NCBI GenBank assembly: GCA_019915015.1
Contig: JAHBBC010000006.1
Coordinates: 248,001 to 312,000, forward strand
Length of the DNA stretch: 64,000 nt
Direction: 5' to 3'
From: Auriscalpium vulgare
Taxonomy: Eukaryota > Basidiomycota > Agaricomycetes > Russulales > Auriscalpiaceae
The notes below the pieces were generated by a model. That model was given only the letters and a program-made list of their open reading frames with translations, ran no database searches and had not been told where the DNA came from. A program made the translations under genes and the position numbers. The stretch's first letter is position 1; every line of letters starts with the position of its first letter. Positions 43,704-55,433 of the stretch are shown here, in pieces.

Positions 43704-45022
43704 ACGCGTGCGGGAAAAAAGGGCACATGAAAGCAGACTGCCGCTCGAGCAAACGTGACAACGGGACGGGCAGGCAGAACGGCGGAGGGGGGAACACAGC
43801 GCAGGCAAACACGGCGCAGGAAGCGCCGAAGAAAGAAGAATACGCCTTCGCATCAGAGAACTCGCTTACCAATCGCGCCGGACCGCCGCTCTGGCTCGCC
43901 GACTCGGCAGCCACGTCACACATCGTGCGAGAGCGCTCGCATTTTTCCTCTTACAGAGATACGCCCGGGGACATTGTTCGGGGCGTAGGGAATCACTCCA
44001 TCGCGGCCCTTGGCCGCGGTGACGTGCCAGTCACTTTTCAAGTTGAAGGAAAGTCGGTGCAGGGCGTCTTGCGGGACGCGATACACGCACCACTCGCTGT
44101 AGCAAACCTGGTCTCAATCCCACGCATCACCAAAAACAGCATGCAGGTGACGTTCGAAAACGATTACCTAATGATCCGAACGCGCGCGGGAACGAATATC
44201 GCTAAAGGGAGAAAAGTCGGTCGTATGTACATCATGGACCTGAAGCCCGGCTCGGGCGCTTTTCCCGAAATGGCGCTGGCATCCGGCAATGCCCGAAGTT
44301 GGGACTCCTGGCACAGAATCTTTGGCCACCTCAATATGGGTTCGATAAAAATGCTAAAATCGAAAAATATGGTGGAGGGGATGAATGTCGATGAAGGGAG
44401 CGCGCCGGAAGAGCAATGCACAGCGTGCATCCAGGCTAAACAGCATGTCACACCATTTCCAAAAGAATCTGATACGAAGATCGCGGAGATCGGTGACCTC
44501 ACCGTTTCAGACTTATGGGGACCGGCCCGAACGCGCGGAATCCGAGGCGAATTCTATTACGTGTCATTCACAGACGGAAAGTCGCGCCGCTCGATGGTTC
44601 ATTTTCTCAAAGGGAAAACTGGCGTACTCGAAAAGCTGAAGTACTACAAGAGCTACATCGAGACGCAGGCGGGACGCAAGATGAAGCGTTTTCGCATCGA
44701 CAATGGGCGCGAGTATCTCAACGAGGGAATTTTGAAATTCCTCTTAGAGAACGGCATCAAATTGGAACTCACGGCACCCCACTCTTCCGCACAGAATGGA
44801 ATTGCGGAACGACTCAACCGAACGTTGGTCGAGCACGCGCGCGCAATGCTATTGGCGCACGATTTACCCAAGTACCTATGGCCCGAAGCAGTAGCCTACG
44901 CAACGTACCTGAAAAACCGGTCTCCCACGCGCGCCTTACCCGATGGGAAAACACCCGATGAGATCTTCTGGGGGAAGAAACCGGATGTATCGTTGTTACG
45001 AGAATTCGGCACGCGTTGCTGG
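43704..45022 (+). CDS. Copia polyprotein, part A (nucleocapsid, protease, integrase)
   Basis: The frame begins with the knuckle end CGKKGHMKADCR. The protease motif reads LADSAATSHIV, with Ala where DSGA-type proteases have Gly. Integrase follows: an HHCC region (WHRIFGHLNMG...CTACIQAKQ), a core with Asp in DLWGPA, Asp in RIDNGREY and Glu in QNGIAERLNRT. The real sequence stops at GTRCW (45022); the next residues encoded (RTPVTHARG) are the end of the DNA transposon. The apparent upstream ORF from 43532 is LTR, not Copia. Confidence 0.9.
45015..45022. repeat. 8-bp target duplication of the DNA transposon, left
   Basis: GTTGCTGG here and at 51885-51892. Collapsing the two restores the Copia frame GTRCW-VLQQDG. 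Confidence 0.92.
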
Positions 45023-45380
45023 AGGACCCCCGTAACTCACGCCAGGGGTATGATTTTCGCACGGTAGCTAGACGGCGCTTTGCGCCGGAAGCTCTGAGGG
45101 GTCTGAGGTAGCTGGGGGCTAGAATTTGGGGCAAAAGTATGATCCTGATGGTGGTAGTTAGGGGCGCGGTGAACCGATGTCTGATCACAGAGGTAGTTGG
45201 ACTAAGTACTGGCGGCAGAAGATTTTGACCCCATAATTACCGGTATAATTCGTACAAGTTGAGACATTAGGTAGAAATTTACGTGGCCTGCTGCGTACGA
45301 CATTCTACGACAACGCCTCGGACCGAACCTGCTTCTTCTGTGCAGCGCATCACCCTCGCAGCCATCCCGGCATCGTGCCA
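45023..45380. other. 5' non-coding end of the DNA transposon
   Basis: It holds the left inverted repeat and a presumed promoter. No ORF of note. Confidence 0.5.
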
Positions 45381-48300
45381 ATGGATGAGTCCATCACAAT
45401 CTACAACGACGATGAAATACCTATGTTCCGTCCCGAATTATGGATCTCGCAAGGCAAAAGCTATCCCCAGAACCCACCGCCGGAGCTGCTGGCCTACATC
45501 GAGCAGCTCCTCAGGATTCCCAACGCTCCCGAGACTTCTTTGCTCCCCAGCGGCACCGAGGATGTTCATTCCTTCGTATCTACACCACTCCCTCGTCGCG
45601 ATCAGCAGCTCATACACCCCTCAACCAAAGCTGTTTTTAGCCATGACGTGGCAGTCTTCCCCATAACCACACTTACAAAATCACGAAGCCTTCCTACGGA
45701 TGCCTTCGTGGACAAGCTTGCTGCACTCGCACCGCAGGCCATCCTGGATGGCGCACAATCAATCATGGACCCACGATATGCAAGTGGTGCATCCCCGCTG
45801 TGGATGATCACTTACTGGCAACGGATGCGTACGGTCCTCCTGGCACAGGAGACGTGGACGGCGAGCGTGCGGTGGCTGCTACAAGTCGCTGACGGTTCTA
45901 TGGAAAGCGAACGCACTGTTGCTCTTATCCACTCGCTTCCCTGGCGCCAGCAACTCATGATACCCGGTGCCGCCACATTTACGACAACATCAGCCCTTGC
46001 TCCGCTGTTATCAGACGGCCTTCTCACCGACACCATCGTTGACATGATGCTCATGTGGTTGAGAAGCCGCGTTCGGAGCACGCCAGGAATTGCCAACAAC
46101 TTCGAGATCGCCGGACACGAGTTCTGGAATGCAATTTCAAAGATCACAGTAATAGAAGACCTGTTCCCCGACTCACCTCGTTACCTCAAGAGAATTGAAG
46201 ACGATCTGCGCACCCATAGGAAGGTACTCCTCTTCCCTGTTTTCCTCGCCAAATACAAGCATTTTGTTGTCGTGAAGATCGACGGTCAAGCGGAAACAAT
46301 ATCCTATGGTGAGTACGTTACTATGTCGCCAATGGGAATGCAATCTTACCATTCCTGTGAAACAAGGCGACGGCCTTTACCATCAGGGACTGCGCCTGCC
46401 TAAAGACATCGAGAAGAAATTGCTCTGGTGGACGCGTGTCAAATTCGGCATTGAGTACAAGTGGGAGGGACAGTCGCTTACGACAGCGAGACAGACAGAT
46501 CACGTATCGTGTGGCGTGATCGCCGTGAATGCGGTCGCACACGAAACACTGGGCTGGCAGCTTTGGGATGATTCAAGGCGCCACGTCGAACGGTTGGCGT
46601 GGTTCGAGAGGCTCGCTGCCGACCATATTCAATCGGTACGCTATATTTTGCTCATTAGCGACATGAGGACGACGATACTCAGGTGCTCTGCGCAGGTATC
46701 AAGTCATCAGCGACGGTCTGATGCTGTGACAGGCGGCGCCGGACGCGATGAGCCTGTTGCGCATCATATCCCTCGCGGGATGGCCCACCTTCTAAATCCT
46801 CAAGCTTCCGAACCCGGCGAGTCGACCAGAGATGCTGAATGTCTACTTGAAGGATTCAGTCCAGAGGTGGAAGAAAAGCAGATGGGGCGACGCGGAGACA
46901 TGGACGAAGGCAGCAAATACGATCCGTCAATTCCACCTCTGTCAATGCCACCTTCTCCTACATCATCATATTCAGTACTTGCATCTGCTAGTGGCTATGA
47001 CAGCGACTGCGACGACATACCTATGCCCGATACCACCGATACCAGCTGCGCATACGGCCGGTCGTTGCTCTCTCCATCCACTGTCGACGATGATCTCCCA
47101 CCAGTTCCGCGTGGTGGAATGCTGGACCAGGATGGGCCTGGCAGTATCACAGAATGGAGAAGCCATTTGGAAAATGGGACTTCTGATGCTGCGTCAATGT
47201 CGTCAAGAAGGGTGTCGTCGGTGGGAAGTGAGGCGGAGGATTGCGCATCCGATGGAAGTCGACTGTCAAGGGCATCTAAGAAGATCATCAGTTCCATTGG
47301 GACGACACTGAAGGCTGCGCGGGGCTTACTGAAAAGGCGGAGGAAAGGGAGCTCGAGCGCAGACGACAAGACGGCTGCGAGCGCGAGTGAAGCAACAAGC
47401 GCTCAATCTGACCACGACTCAGAGGCTCAGGCGCCTATCCATCCTGCAAAACGCACACGCACTGTCCCTGGGCCCATTCATCCGTTCTTCGCGCCCAAGG
47501 GAAAGAATAAGGATGTCATTGCTACCGTGTCTGCAAGCACCGCAAGCGCTGATGTTGGGCCATCGTCTGGAGCAATCAGCACGCGCCTGGCCAATTCCTT
47601 CGTCAAACGCGGTAGGGACGACAACTCAAAGGCGTATACCAAATTCAAGGAGAAAATCCTTGCGCTTGACGACATGGCCGAGTTCTGTCTAGACGATGTT
47701 CGGAAGGTCCGATGCTCTCGATGCAACAAGTACATGCTTATGACTGGGGCGTATCACACCAAGGCATTCAAACAGCACCAGAAAGTTTGCAAGGGCACAA
47801 TGCGATCACATACACTGGGCCACATCTGGGCATCAACCTCATCGACGCAGGCCCCCGCTCCGAGAATGATAGATCGTCCTTGTTTCGGACTTCGCGCAGC
47901 AAAATACGCTCGTGTGCGTCAATATTTGGAGCGCACACCATACGGCGGGGGCGGCGGGCCTTCCCTCGCCGATTTGGCGTTAGAGTTGTATTCGGCACCA
48001 GATTATCGTTCGTTGGATAAGGCCAGAAAGCAAGTAGTCGACACGGAGCAAGAGCATCGGTGGCAGTGGAAGAACTATCGGTCGCCTCCCCTTCATGTCC
48101 TTGCGACAGATTGTCTTCGCACTGTAAGGGTGCCGGAAGAGTCAACTGAGGATGTTACTTGTGTCAACTGCCTCGCTCTGCTGCATGTCCACGTATTCCA
48201 GAATGCGACTCGCAAGCCAGTCCCCGAGCCTAAGAATCGCCGCTTCACCCCCAATCATGCTCAGAAAGACGACATACAGGCCCTCCATCGATATGCTCTT

Positions 48301-51300
48301 ACTCATCCCGACCTTGCACCTCTTCTGGAGGCATACGAAGATGTCAGTAGCTTCAAGTTCATAGTATCCCCACGTTACAGCTTCTGATCATTGTCTGCAC
48401 AGAACCCTCATAGTGCATGCCTAGTCTTCGCAAGAGGCGTTATCGAGGGCAAGCATGGCAATTCCTTGTTTGTCGCCTTGATGAACGATCTCGTCAAGAA
48501 GAAAGATTTAGAAGAACGAGGTGTCCCTTTGAACGGCATGCGATATTCAGCCATGACATTGGAGTGGGCGCAAATTATCCACGTCTTAAGCCCGCGAGCA
48601 TATGAATCCATGATGAATGTGCTACCCGTACCCGCAGAACGGACACTCCAGTCAGTGTTTACAAGATTGCATTGATACAATTGACTGATAAATGACCCGA
48701 AGGAAACGTCGTGCGCACGAAGTGCAGTTTCCCATCGGCATCACAGAGGCAACATTTGAATTTATCTACGAACGGCTGAAATCATTGGACTACCTTGTGG
48801 GTCCCGTTGGCCTCGCATGTGATGATACGAAGCTGCTAGAGTCTTTGAGGCCTCACTGGGACCCAATACGAAAGTGCTACGTGCTTCTAGGGAGTCCTGG
48901 CGATCCCGTCGTCGTGAGCGACATCAACACACTCGATGCCCTCATCCGCACCAGGAAGATCGAGAAGGCTAAGAAGGTATGAGTTCTACGAATACTTCGG
49001 AGGCATGCAGCTCACCGACACATGCCAGATACGCGTATGGACCCTCCAGATCCCTCTTCCCGGCGTTCCGACTATCGTCGTTGCGGCGCTCCCTATCTCA
49101 GAGTCAAACTCGGCGGAGCAACTGTTCGTCCACCTGGAATTAATATTGAATGGCCTTCTCTCCCGCAAGATCAACGTTGTATCCTACGCCGCAGACGGCA
49201 CGGCTGTCGAGCGCTCCCTTCAACGTCTCCTGGTCGCTCACGCCGTTGCGTACATTGACTACACCCTCAGGCACCCTATTCGCTCACATCGTGACATCAA
49301 CCTCCACATTCCTCTCATCGGCGCAGGGCGACAGCCTGTCGCACTCATTCAAGATTCGAACCATGGGCGCAAGACGTACCGGAACAACGCATTCTCAGGT
49401 GCCCGGATACTTACTTTGGGCAGCTATACGACGTCGTACAGCCACTTCCGCCTTGCAGCAATTGAAGCAACAGGGACATTGTTTCGGAGGGATGTCGAGA
49501 AACTTGATCGACAAGACGACAATGCTGCGACCCGTCTCTTCTCCGGTCATACGCTAGCATGGTTCACCAACGAGCATCGTGAAATGGTCGGCTCGATTAT
49601 CTACCTCTTTGTGTTTGGAGAGCTCGTGGATGCATACCAGAATCGATCGATCCCAATTATCGAACGTGTTCGCATGGTGCTGCGTGCGCACTTCTTCATG
49701 GAAATGTGGACCGACTTCATGGACATCGCGGGCTACCGAAAAGCTCAACACTTCATATCTCCCGAGGCACGCGACATCACAAACTTCCTAGTCGTTGGTT
49801 TCCTTCAGTTGGTGATCATCTATCGGGACCACCTCGACGGCAGATACCCATTGCTGCCCTGGCTTCTATCAACCGAAGTCTGTGAGCATGTCTTCGGCAT
49901 TTGTCGACAGCTTGTGAAGGACTTCACCTTGCAAGACTTCTATCATATGATTCCGAAGCTCTCAGTCCGCTTGCGCGAGCATCTCTTCCTTGCAAAGACA
50001 TCTGAGGGCAAGGAAAGAGCGAATGGATACAATCATACCTATACCGACAATCGACATCTCGACCTCCATGCCCTCTCCACATTCCCTTCTGATCACGACA
50101 TTGAGCAAGCAACACAACAGGCCCATTCGGAGGCAGCGAATCTGTGGGACGCTCTCGTACTAGACCCGGATTTTCTGGACAAATTGCAGAATCAAGCTCA
50201 CCGTGTTCGCGCATTCCCATCGTTGTCGAGTTGGTATTCGCAGGAGGCTTGGGATGCAATCTATGGCCAGTCCGATTCCGAAGACGAGGGTCCTGAGATG
50301 GACGAAGACGAGCCCGAGATGCTCCAGATTGAAAATGGGTTGAAGAAGGCAGAGAATGCAGACGGAGTTGGTGCGGTCTTCGACCAGCAGTTGAACGATT
50401 TGACTTGCGCAGCAGCTGCCTTATGCGTCCAGAGCACTGTCGACATGTTCGTGTTTTGTCCTCCTCTCACCGCCGATAGATCTTACAGAGTCTAACCCTC
50501 ACATTACTAGACTGCAATTGCCTGAAGACACAGCGGATGCAACACGCAAAGACGCTGCACATATAGGGAAGATCCTCGCCCAGTCGCTCCCTGCTGTGTC
50601 CGACCCCGACGAGCGCAGGACCTTCCAGGACACAGTGATCTCTGCTGAATTCGATCTCGAACAGCTCGCAGTCATCCGCCGGTCGCATCATACCAGACAG
50701 GCTGAGAAAGGTGTCCGAACAAAGGCCTTCAAGTCCTCGGAAGATCTACCACCTTCCTCTGATAACGGTCCACCCGCCCAGTCAACGCTCTCCGAGAAAA
50801 AACGCCTTCTGCAGTTGGTCAAGGATGTTCTCAAGCGTCAAGAAGAGCGCGGTGTTACAGAGCGCGGTGTTACCACGGGCGCGGGTCGGTCGATGCGCTG
50901 GCGGCAGCCAGCTGCGGGCGGTCGAGACGGAGCAATCAACGGCGAAGAAGCTGTTGCTCCTGCACCAGGGACGGCTGCAAACGCGGCTGAGGTCGCTGCA
51001 AATGCATCGTATCAGGTGCGTCTGCTAGTGTTGTATGAGTGCACATACATGGTATTGACGTCCGCCAGGCTGAACGGAGGCGAGCAGCGATCTTCGCAAA
51101 GCATCACGTCCCCAAGGTCGCACACTCGGCCAATGTCACGCCGCTCAAACACCTCTACGCTGCTCACACTGGCATGCCGCCTTCTTATGGCTTGGTTCTT
51201 GTTGATGAGGCAATCTGCCTTGCAGAAGGTGCGTCGTAATCTTCAACATGACTCGGCATGCGCTGATGGCTGGTTAGTCCTGACCATGTACGAGAAGTCG

Positions 51301-51645
51301 GCCGGTAAGAACGGCAAACATGGTTGGGCTTCGGACACGTCTCGCATCACCGCTCTTTCTTACATCGCTGTGAGACTGTTCAAGCCGGTCCGACACAACC
51401 AATTCTCCCTCGCCGATCCTAGCAAGATCCCTCGGTTCGCCTTCCTGAAACCGTCCTACTTCCTGTATGCCCTCGACCATCCCCTCCAAACCTCGGGCTC
51501 AACACTAGCTTTGGTAAAATCTGATGGCGCGTGCTATGTCGCCCTCAAGCAGAACGTCGCGAATATCGCTCGTGCTATCAAGGAGCTTAGTGGGAGGGTC
51601 AAGGCGGGTCTTGAACAGGCGGGTGACGATGAACCAGATGAATAG
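45381..51645 (+). CDS. Ulp1-like protease / zinc finger / DDE transposase fusion
   Basis: Eight exons join in frame to 1958 residues: 45381-46308, 46367-48342, 48403-48650, 48703-48976, 49029-50446, 50511-51015, 51069-51228, 51278-51645. All introns are GT-AG, 49-64 nt. Residues about 285-375 resemble a Ulp1/C48 SUMO-protease fold: His in KHFVVVKID and the catalytic Cys in QTDHVSCGVIAV. A Ser-rich linker follows, then a BED-like finger near residue 757 (CSRCNKYMLMT...H...H...C). The transposase domain has candidate acidic residues in SYAADGTAVE (~1194), QDSNHGRKTYRNN (~1250) and STEVCEHVFGICR (~1424). The D-x-x-H-x-x-K-x-x-RN pattern recalls P-type transposases. The unbroken splicing suggests a recently active element. 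Family assignment is uncertain. Confidence 0.82.
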
Positions 51646-51892
51646 GTCAGTTTGACAGGCCTCTGCGCATCCGTAGTACATCCCCTCCTGCCTGCACGCA
51701 AAGCGGAGCTTTTTACAATAAACTACGATTTTTTTGAAGCTATGATCCTATCCGTGGTAGCTACGGACCCCAAACGGAGGTCTGAGGGGCGAATGGTAGC
51801 TGGAAGGGGTCGCGAGCCGCAAAAAAAAATGGTAGTTGACCCCGTTTGGCGGATCATACCCCTGGCATGAGTTACGGGGGTCCTGTTGCTGG

Positions 51893-53980
51893 GTACTGCA
51901 GCAGGATGGGCAGCAAGGAAAATTGGAATCAAAGTCGCGCGACATGTTATTTGTCGGCCTCTCGGACAATTCGCGTGCCTAGAGGTACTACAACCCACAA
52001 ACCCGGCAAGTTCAAACTTCAAGAAATATTATATCTGAAGAAGAAAAAACTATCACTATGGGCACTGGGGAAGAACACATACTCGAGGCCCCTGCGCGGC
52101 TCGAGGGGGAGAAAGACGCAGAGGCAGGAAAAAGCGAGCCGACTGCGGGGCAAGGGGGAGAAAGGGGAGAAACGGCGCCGCCGGCCGAAGCGCCCAAAGC
52201 GCCGACACCTTCGAAAATTCCGACGCCCCGAGCACCGAGCACGCGGATCGCGCAACACGCACCAACAAACTTTCGCCTGCTGAATAATCCAGCAGCACGC
52301 GGACCACGCGAATGGAAACATCACGTACCCACGGACCAGGCGCCCGTTGCAGTTGACAAAGCCGCAGAGGAAGAAGAGGACGAGCACGAGGAATATGTGC
52401 TCATGACGGGATCACTAGTAAACGACGATCCCGTGGATATCAAAGAAGCAATGACGCGGCCTGATTGGCCAAAATGGAAAGAAGCGATCGAACGGGAACT
52501 CGGACAGCTGGAAAAGCTAGGCACTTACGTCAAAGTCAAGCTTCCTGCAGATCGCTGTCCAGTTGGCTGCAAATGGGTGCTACGTACGAAACGCGACACG
52601 GATGGCAACATAATAAAATACAAAGCACGTCTGGTCGCACAGGGGTTCTCACAGATACCGGGAATCGATTTCTTCGAAACATATTCCCCTGTGGTACGAC
52701 TGGAGACTTTGCGAATGCTATTCGCGATCGGCGCCAAATATGATCTCGAGATTCACGTTGTTGACGTCGTCGGCGCTTATCTAAACGGCGAGCTCAAAGA
52801 AGAAATCTATATGAAACAGCCGCCGGGATACGACGACGGGACGGGACGAGTACTGCAGCTACTCAAATCTATTTACGGGCTCAAGCAAGCTGGCCGAGTC
52901 TGGAACGATCTACTCGACGCAATTTTTGCGGAGCTAGGGTTCACTCGACTGTTCTCGGACCAGTGTGTATACATCAGACAGCAAGGCAACGATCTGTGGA
53001 TCGTGGCAGTGCATGTTGATGATATGCCAATTCTAGCAACAGGCACGGAAGCTATGCGCACCATCAAAGAAGAGCTCAAATCGAAATTCGAGATCTCAGA
53101 TCTCGGCGAGATCCGACAAGTCGTCGGGCTCGAAGTCATTCGAGATCGCAAGCAAGGCACACTGAAGATCTCACAGAAATCATTCATTCGGCGCATACTC
53201 GAGCGCTTCGGGATGCCCAACGCGACACCAGTCGCAACACCTCTGGACCACAACGTGAAGCTCACGAAGGTTACGGAGATAGCGGAGACATCATTCCGAT
53301 CCAATTATCAATCGGCGATCGGATCTCTCATGTATCCTGCAATCGGCACTCGCCCTGACATTGCATTCGCAGTGCAATTCCTTAGTCAATTTAATTCTAA
53401 TCCGGGTCCCGAGCACTGGACAGCAGTCAAGCGCGTCATGCGCTACCTCAAAGGGACGGAGGACTTGGGAATCGTGTACGGCGGAGAAACCACGGAGAAG
53501 CGAGGCATAGTTACCAGCCTCGAGGCTTACTCGGATGCCGATTGGGGAGGAAATTTGGATGACAGGAGGTCAACTTCCGGTTACGTCTTCAAGATCGCGG
53601 GAGGCCCGATCTCTTGGAGTTCGAAGAAGCAACCGACAGTTGCCATATCCAGTATGGAAGCAGAGTACATGGCCCTGAGCCATGCGGCACGCGAAACGAT
53701 CTGGATTCGCAGATTCCTCAGGGAATTAGGCGCGCCCATGGACGAGCCGACGCAAATCAACGTCGATAACCAGGGCACCATCAAATTTTCGCAGAATCAG
53801 ACTTTTCACGCCCGGAGCAAGCATATCGACATCCGGCATCATTTCATTCGAGACTGTATTACTTCTAACGAAGTGTCAGTTGAATACTGCGCGACCCTCG
53901 ACAATCTCGCAGACGTATTTACAAAAGCACTACCTAAGCCGCATCACCAGGAACTTGTTCAGCACTTGGGAATGCGGTAA
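51893..53980 (+). CDS. Copia polyprotein, part B (reverse transcriptase, RNase H), with premature stop
   Basis: The frame continues part A as VLQQDGQQGKLESKSRDMLF. An in-frame TAG at 51980-51982 sits in NSRA-stop-RYYNPQTR, where a codon such as Trp would be expected, so this copy has a nonsense mutation as well as insertions. From 52058 onward the frame is open. Reverse transcriptase is clear: NGELKEEIYMKQPPGY, GLKQAGRVWN, and the active site HVDDMPI (usual YVDD varied). RNase H follows with SDADWGG, STSGYVF and SSMEAEYMAL. It ends 21 nt before the LTR. Confidence 0.9.
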
Positions 53981-53988
53981 TCGGGAGT

Positions 53989-54001
53989 CGAGGGGGAGTG
54001 T
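53989..54001 (+). promoter_or_regulatory. Polypurine tract of Copia
   Basis: The stretch cgagggggagtgt directly precedes the LTR start TGTAGTTAG at 54002. Confidence 0.7.
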
Positions 54002-54199
54002 TGTAGTTAGTGGGAGAAGCCACTCGGCGACTCCCGAACATACTAGATTAGATTACTAAGTACAGTAGATAAGCGAATTCCTAGTCATAGGAATATTCCA
54101 GTAGTCTTGTACTTAGGTATAAAGGCTCGCGTTCAGGAGTCGGAATAAAAAAAAAGTCTTATTCTCTATTTTACTCGCTCTCTACTTGTTTATTCTACA
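54002..54199 (+). repeat. 3' LTR of Copia
   Basis: 198 bp from TGTAGTTAGT to TTATTCTACA, with 5-bp ends TGTAG/CTACA. It contains a TATA-like ggtataaaggc block and an A-rich stretch. The flank ctcac (54200-54204) would be the target duplication; the partner is outside the window. Confidence 0.75.
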
Positions 54200-55433
54200 C
54201 TCACAGCTCAATCACGGCTAACCCTGCTGCTCGGTCCGTCTCCCACCGCACACCCCACCAATTTCCTCATGTCTGGGTTCAAGAACTTCGTGATCCTCGG
54301 TGTAGGCAACATTGGCTCATTCGTCGCTGCAGAGCTGCTCAAAGAAAAAGACTTCGGCATCGTCGCGGAGGTGCGCATCTTCACCCGACCGGTATGTACT
54401 CGGAGGCCCGACAGCGCGTCAGATCGTCCATGTAACTCTACCACGCAGGATTCTGCAAAGAAAGACGACGCCGCGCGGCTCGCCGCTGCGGGCGGGACCA
54501 TCGTCGGCGTCGACCCCGCCGACCCCGCCGCGCTGCAGTCGGTCCTCGCGGGGGCACATGTCGTGATATCCACGCTCCCCATCACCGCTGCATCGCTACA
54601 GATGACCGTTGTAAACGCGGCGCACAAGGCCGGCGTACAGCTATTTGTGCCGTCCGAGTTCAGGAACCCGCGCGACGTGGCTGACGATATCGCGCTGCCG
54701 TCAAGGGGTCGACGCTCGCAGGACTGCAGGAGATTGGGCTCCCGTATGTACTGTTCTACACGGGGCTATGGTACGATTTTTTGTCCACTCGGTGCGTGTT
54801 CGGCGTTCCTCTGTGCATTTTGAAGTAACTAGCTCTTAGAGAGCCATTGCTAAGCATGGCGGTACGATTCCTGACATATACCTCAAACTCGGACTAACGG
54901 ATGGATTATGGGCAGAGCGATAGATGGAATATACACAGGCAGTGTGCAAGCAATGATGAATAAGACAGACAACAACAAAAAAACAGGATTGCAATCCGAC
55001 TACAAGGTGGCGCTTGCGGGAGGAGCATGGCGCCGGTGTACAGCTGTCTGCCATGGTTGGCGGGCGGCGTGTGCATGTGCTGGGGGCAATGGCTAGGGCA
55101 CACTGGTCAGTGCCCTCTATCACGCGTGGCCCTGTGTGTGCGTTCCATGGCAGGCTGAATGCCTGCGCGCGACTTGCACGGGGCTGCTGGACCTCATAGC
55201 GTCCGGTAAAAAAATGTGCTGGATGTCAACAAGATGCTTTCTTCTGCTGCCGCCGCCGACAGCGCCTCTGTGTCAGTTACTCAGCGCCCACACCGTGTTG
55301 CACAGAACGTGCAGCTCCTCTTGAATCTCAAAGATGTTGCGGGGTCTCTGGATGGAGTTCAATGGCAGTGGAGCGCACGGCACCAGGATAGGTATAGGTG
55401 CCTTAGAGAGCATGAGCTGACCCCGAAGATGTG

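Larger units (their letters stand above)
45023..51884 (+). mobile_element. DNA transposon with Ulp1-fused DDE transposase, apparently intact
   Basis: 6862 bp with terminal inverted repeats of about 32 bp (left starts aggacccccgtaactcacgc; the right, inverted, has one mismatch in that stretch). An 8-bp target duplication, GTTGCTGG, flanks it. One long spliced gene fills most of it. The 8-bp duplication and the transposase motifs fit the P / hAT / KDZ (Kyakuja-Dileera-Zisupton) group; I cannot decide between them by eye. Confidence 0.9.
43704..54199 (+). mobile_element. Copia retrotransposon (5' end outside the nest's right part)
   Basis: Copia sequence resumes right of Gypsy-2 in the middle of a CCHC knuckle (ACGKKGHMKADC). 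It continues through protease and integrase to 45022, is broken by a DNA transposon, and resumes at 51893 with reverse transcriptase and RNase H, ending in a polypurine tract and 3' LTR. The 5' LTR and most of gag are beyond the Gypsy-2 insertion, outside this window on the left. Confidence 0.9.

Noticed and set aside
46636..46682. A 47-nt GT-AG intron in the transposase gene
   Set aside because: Using it shifts the frame and truncates the protein. Leaving it in gives a continuous 1958-residue frame.
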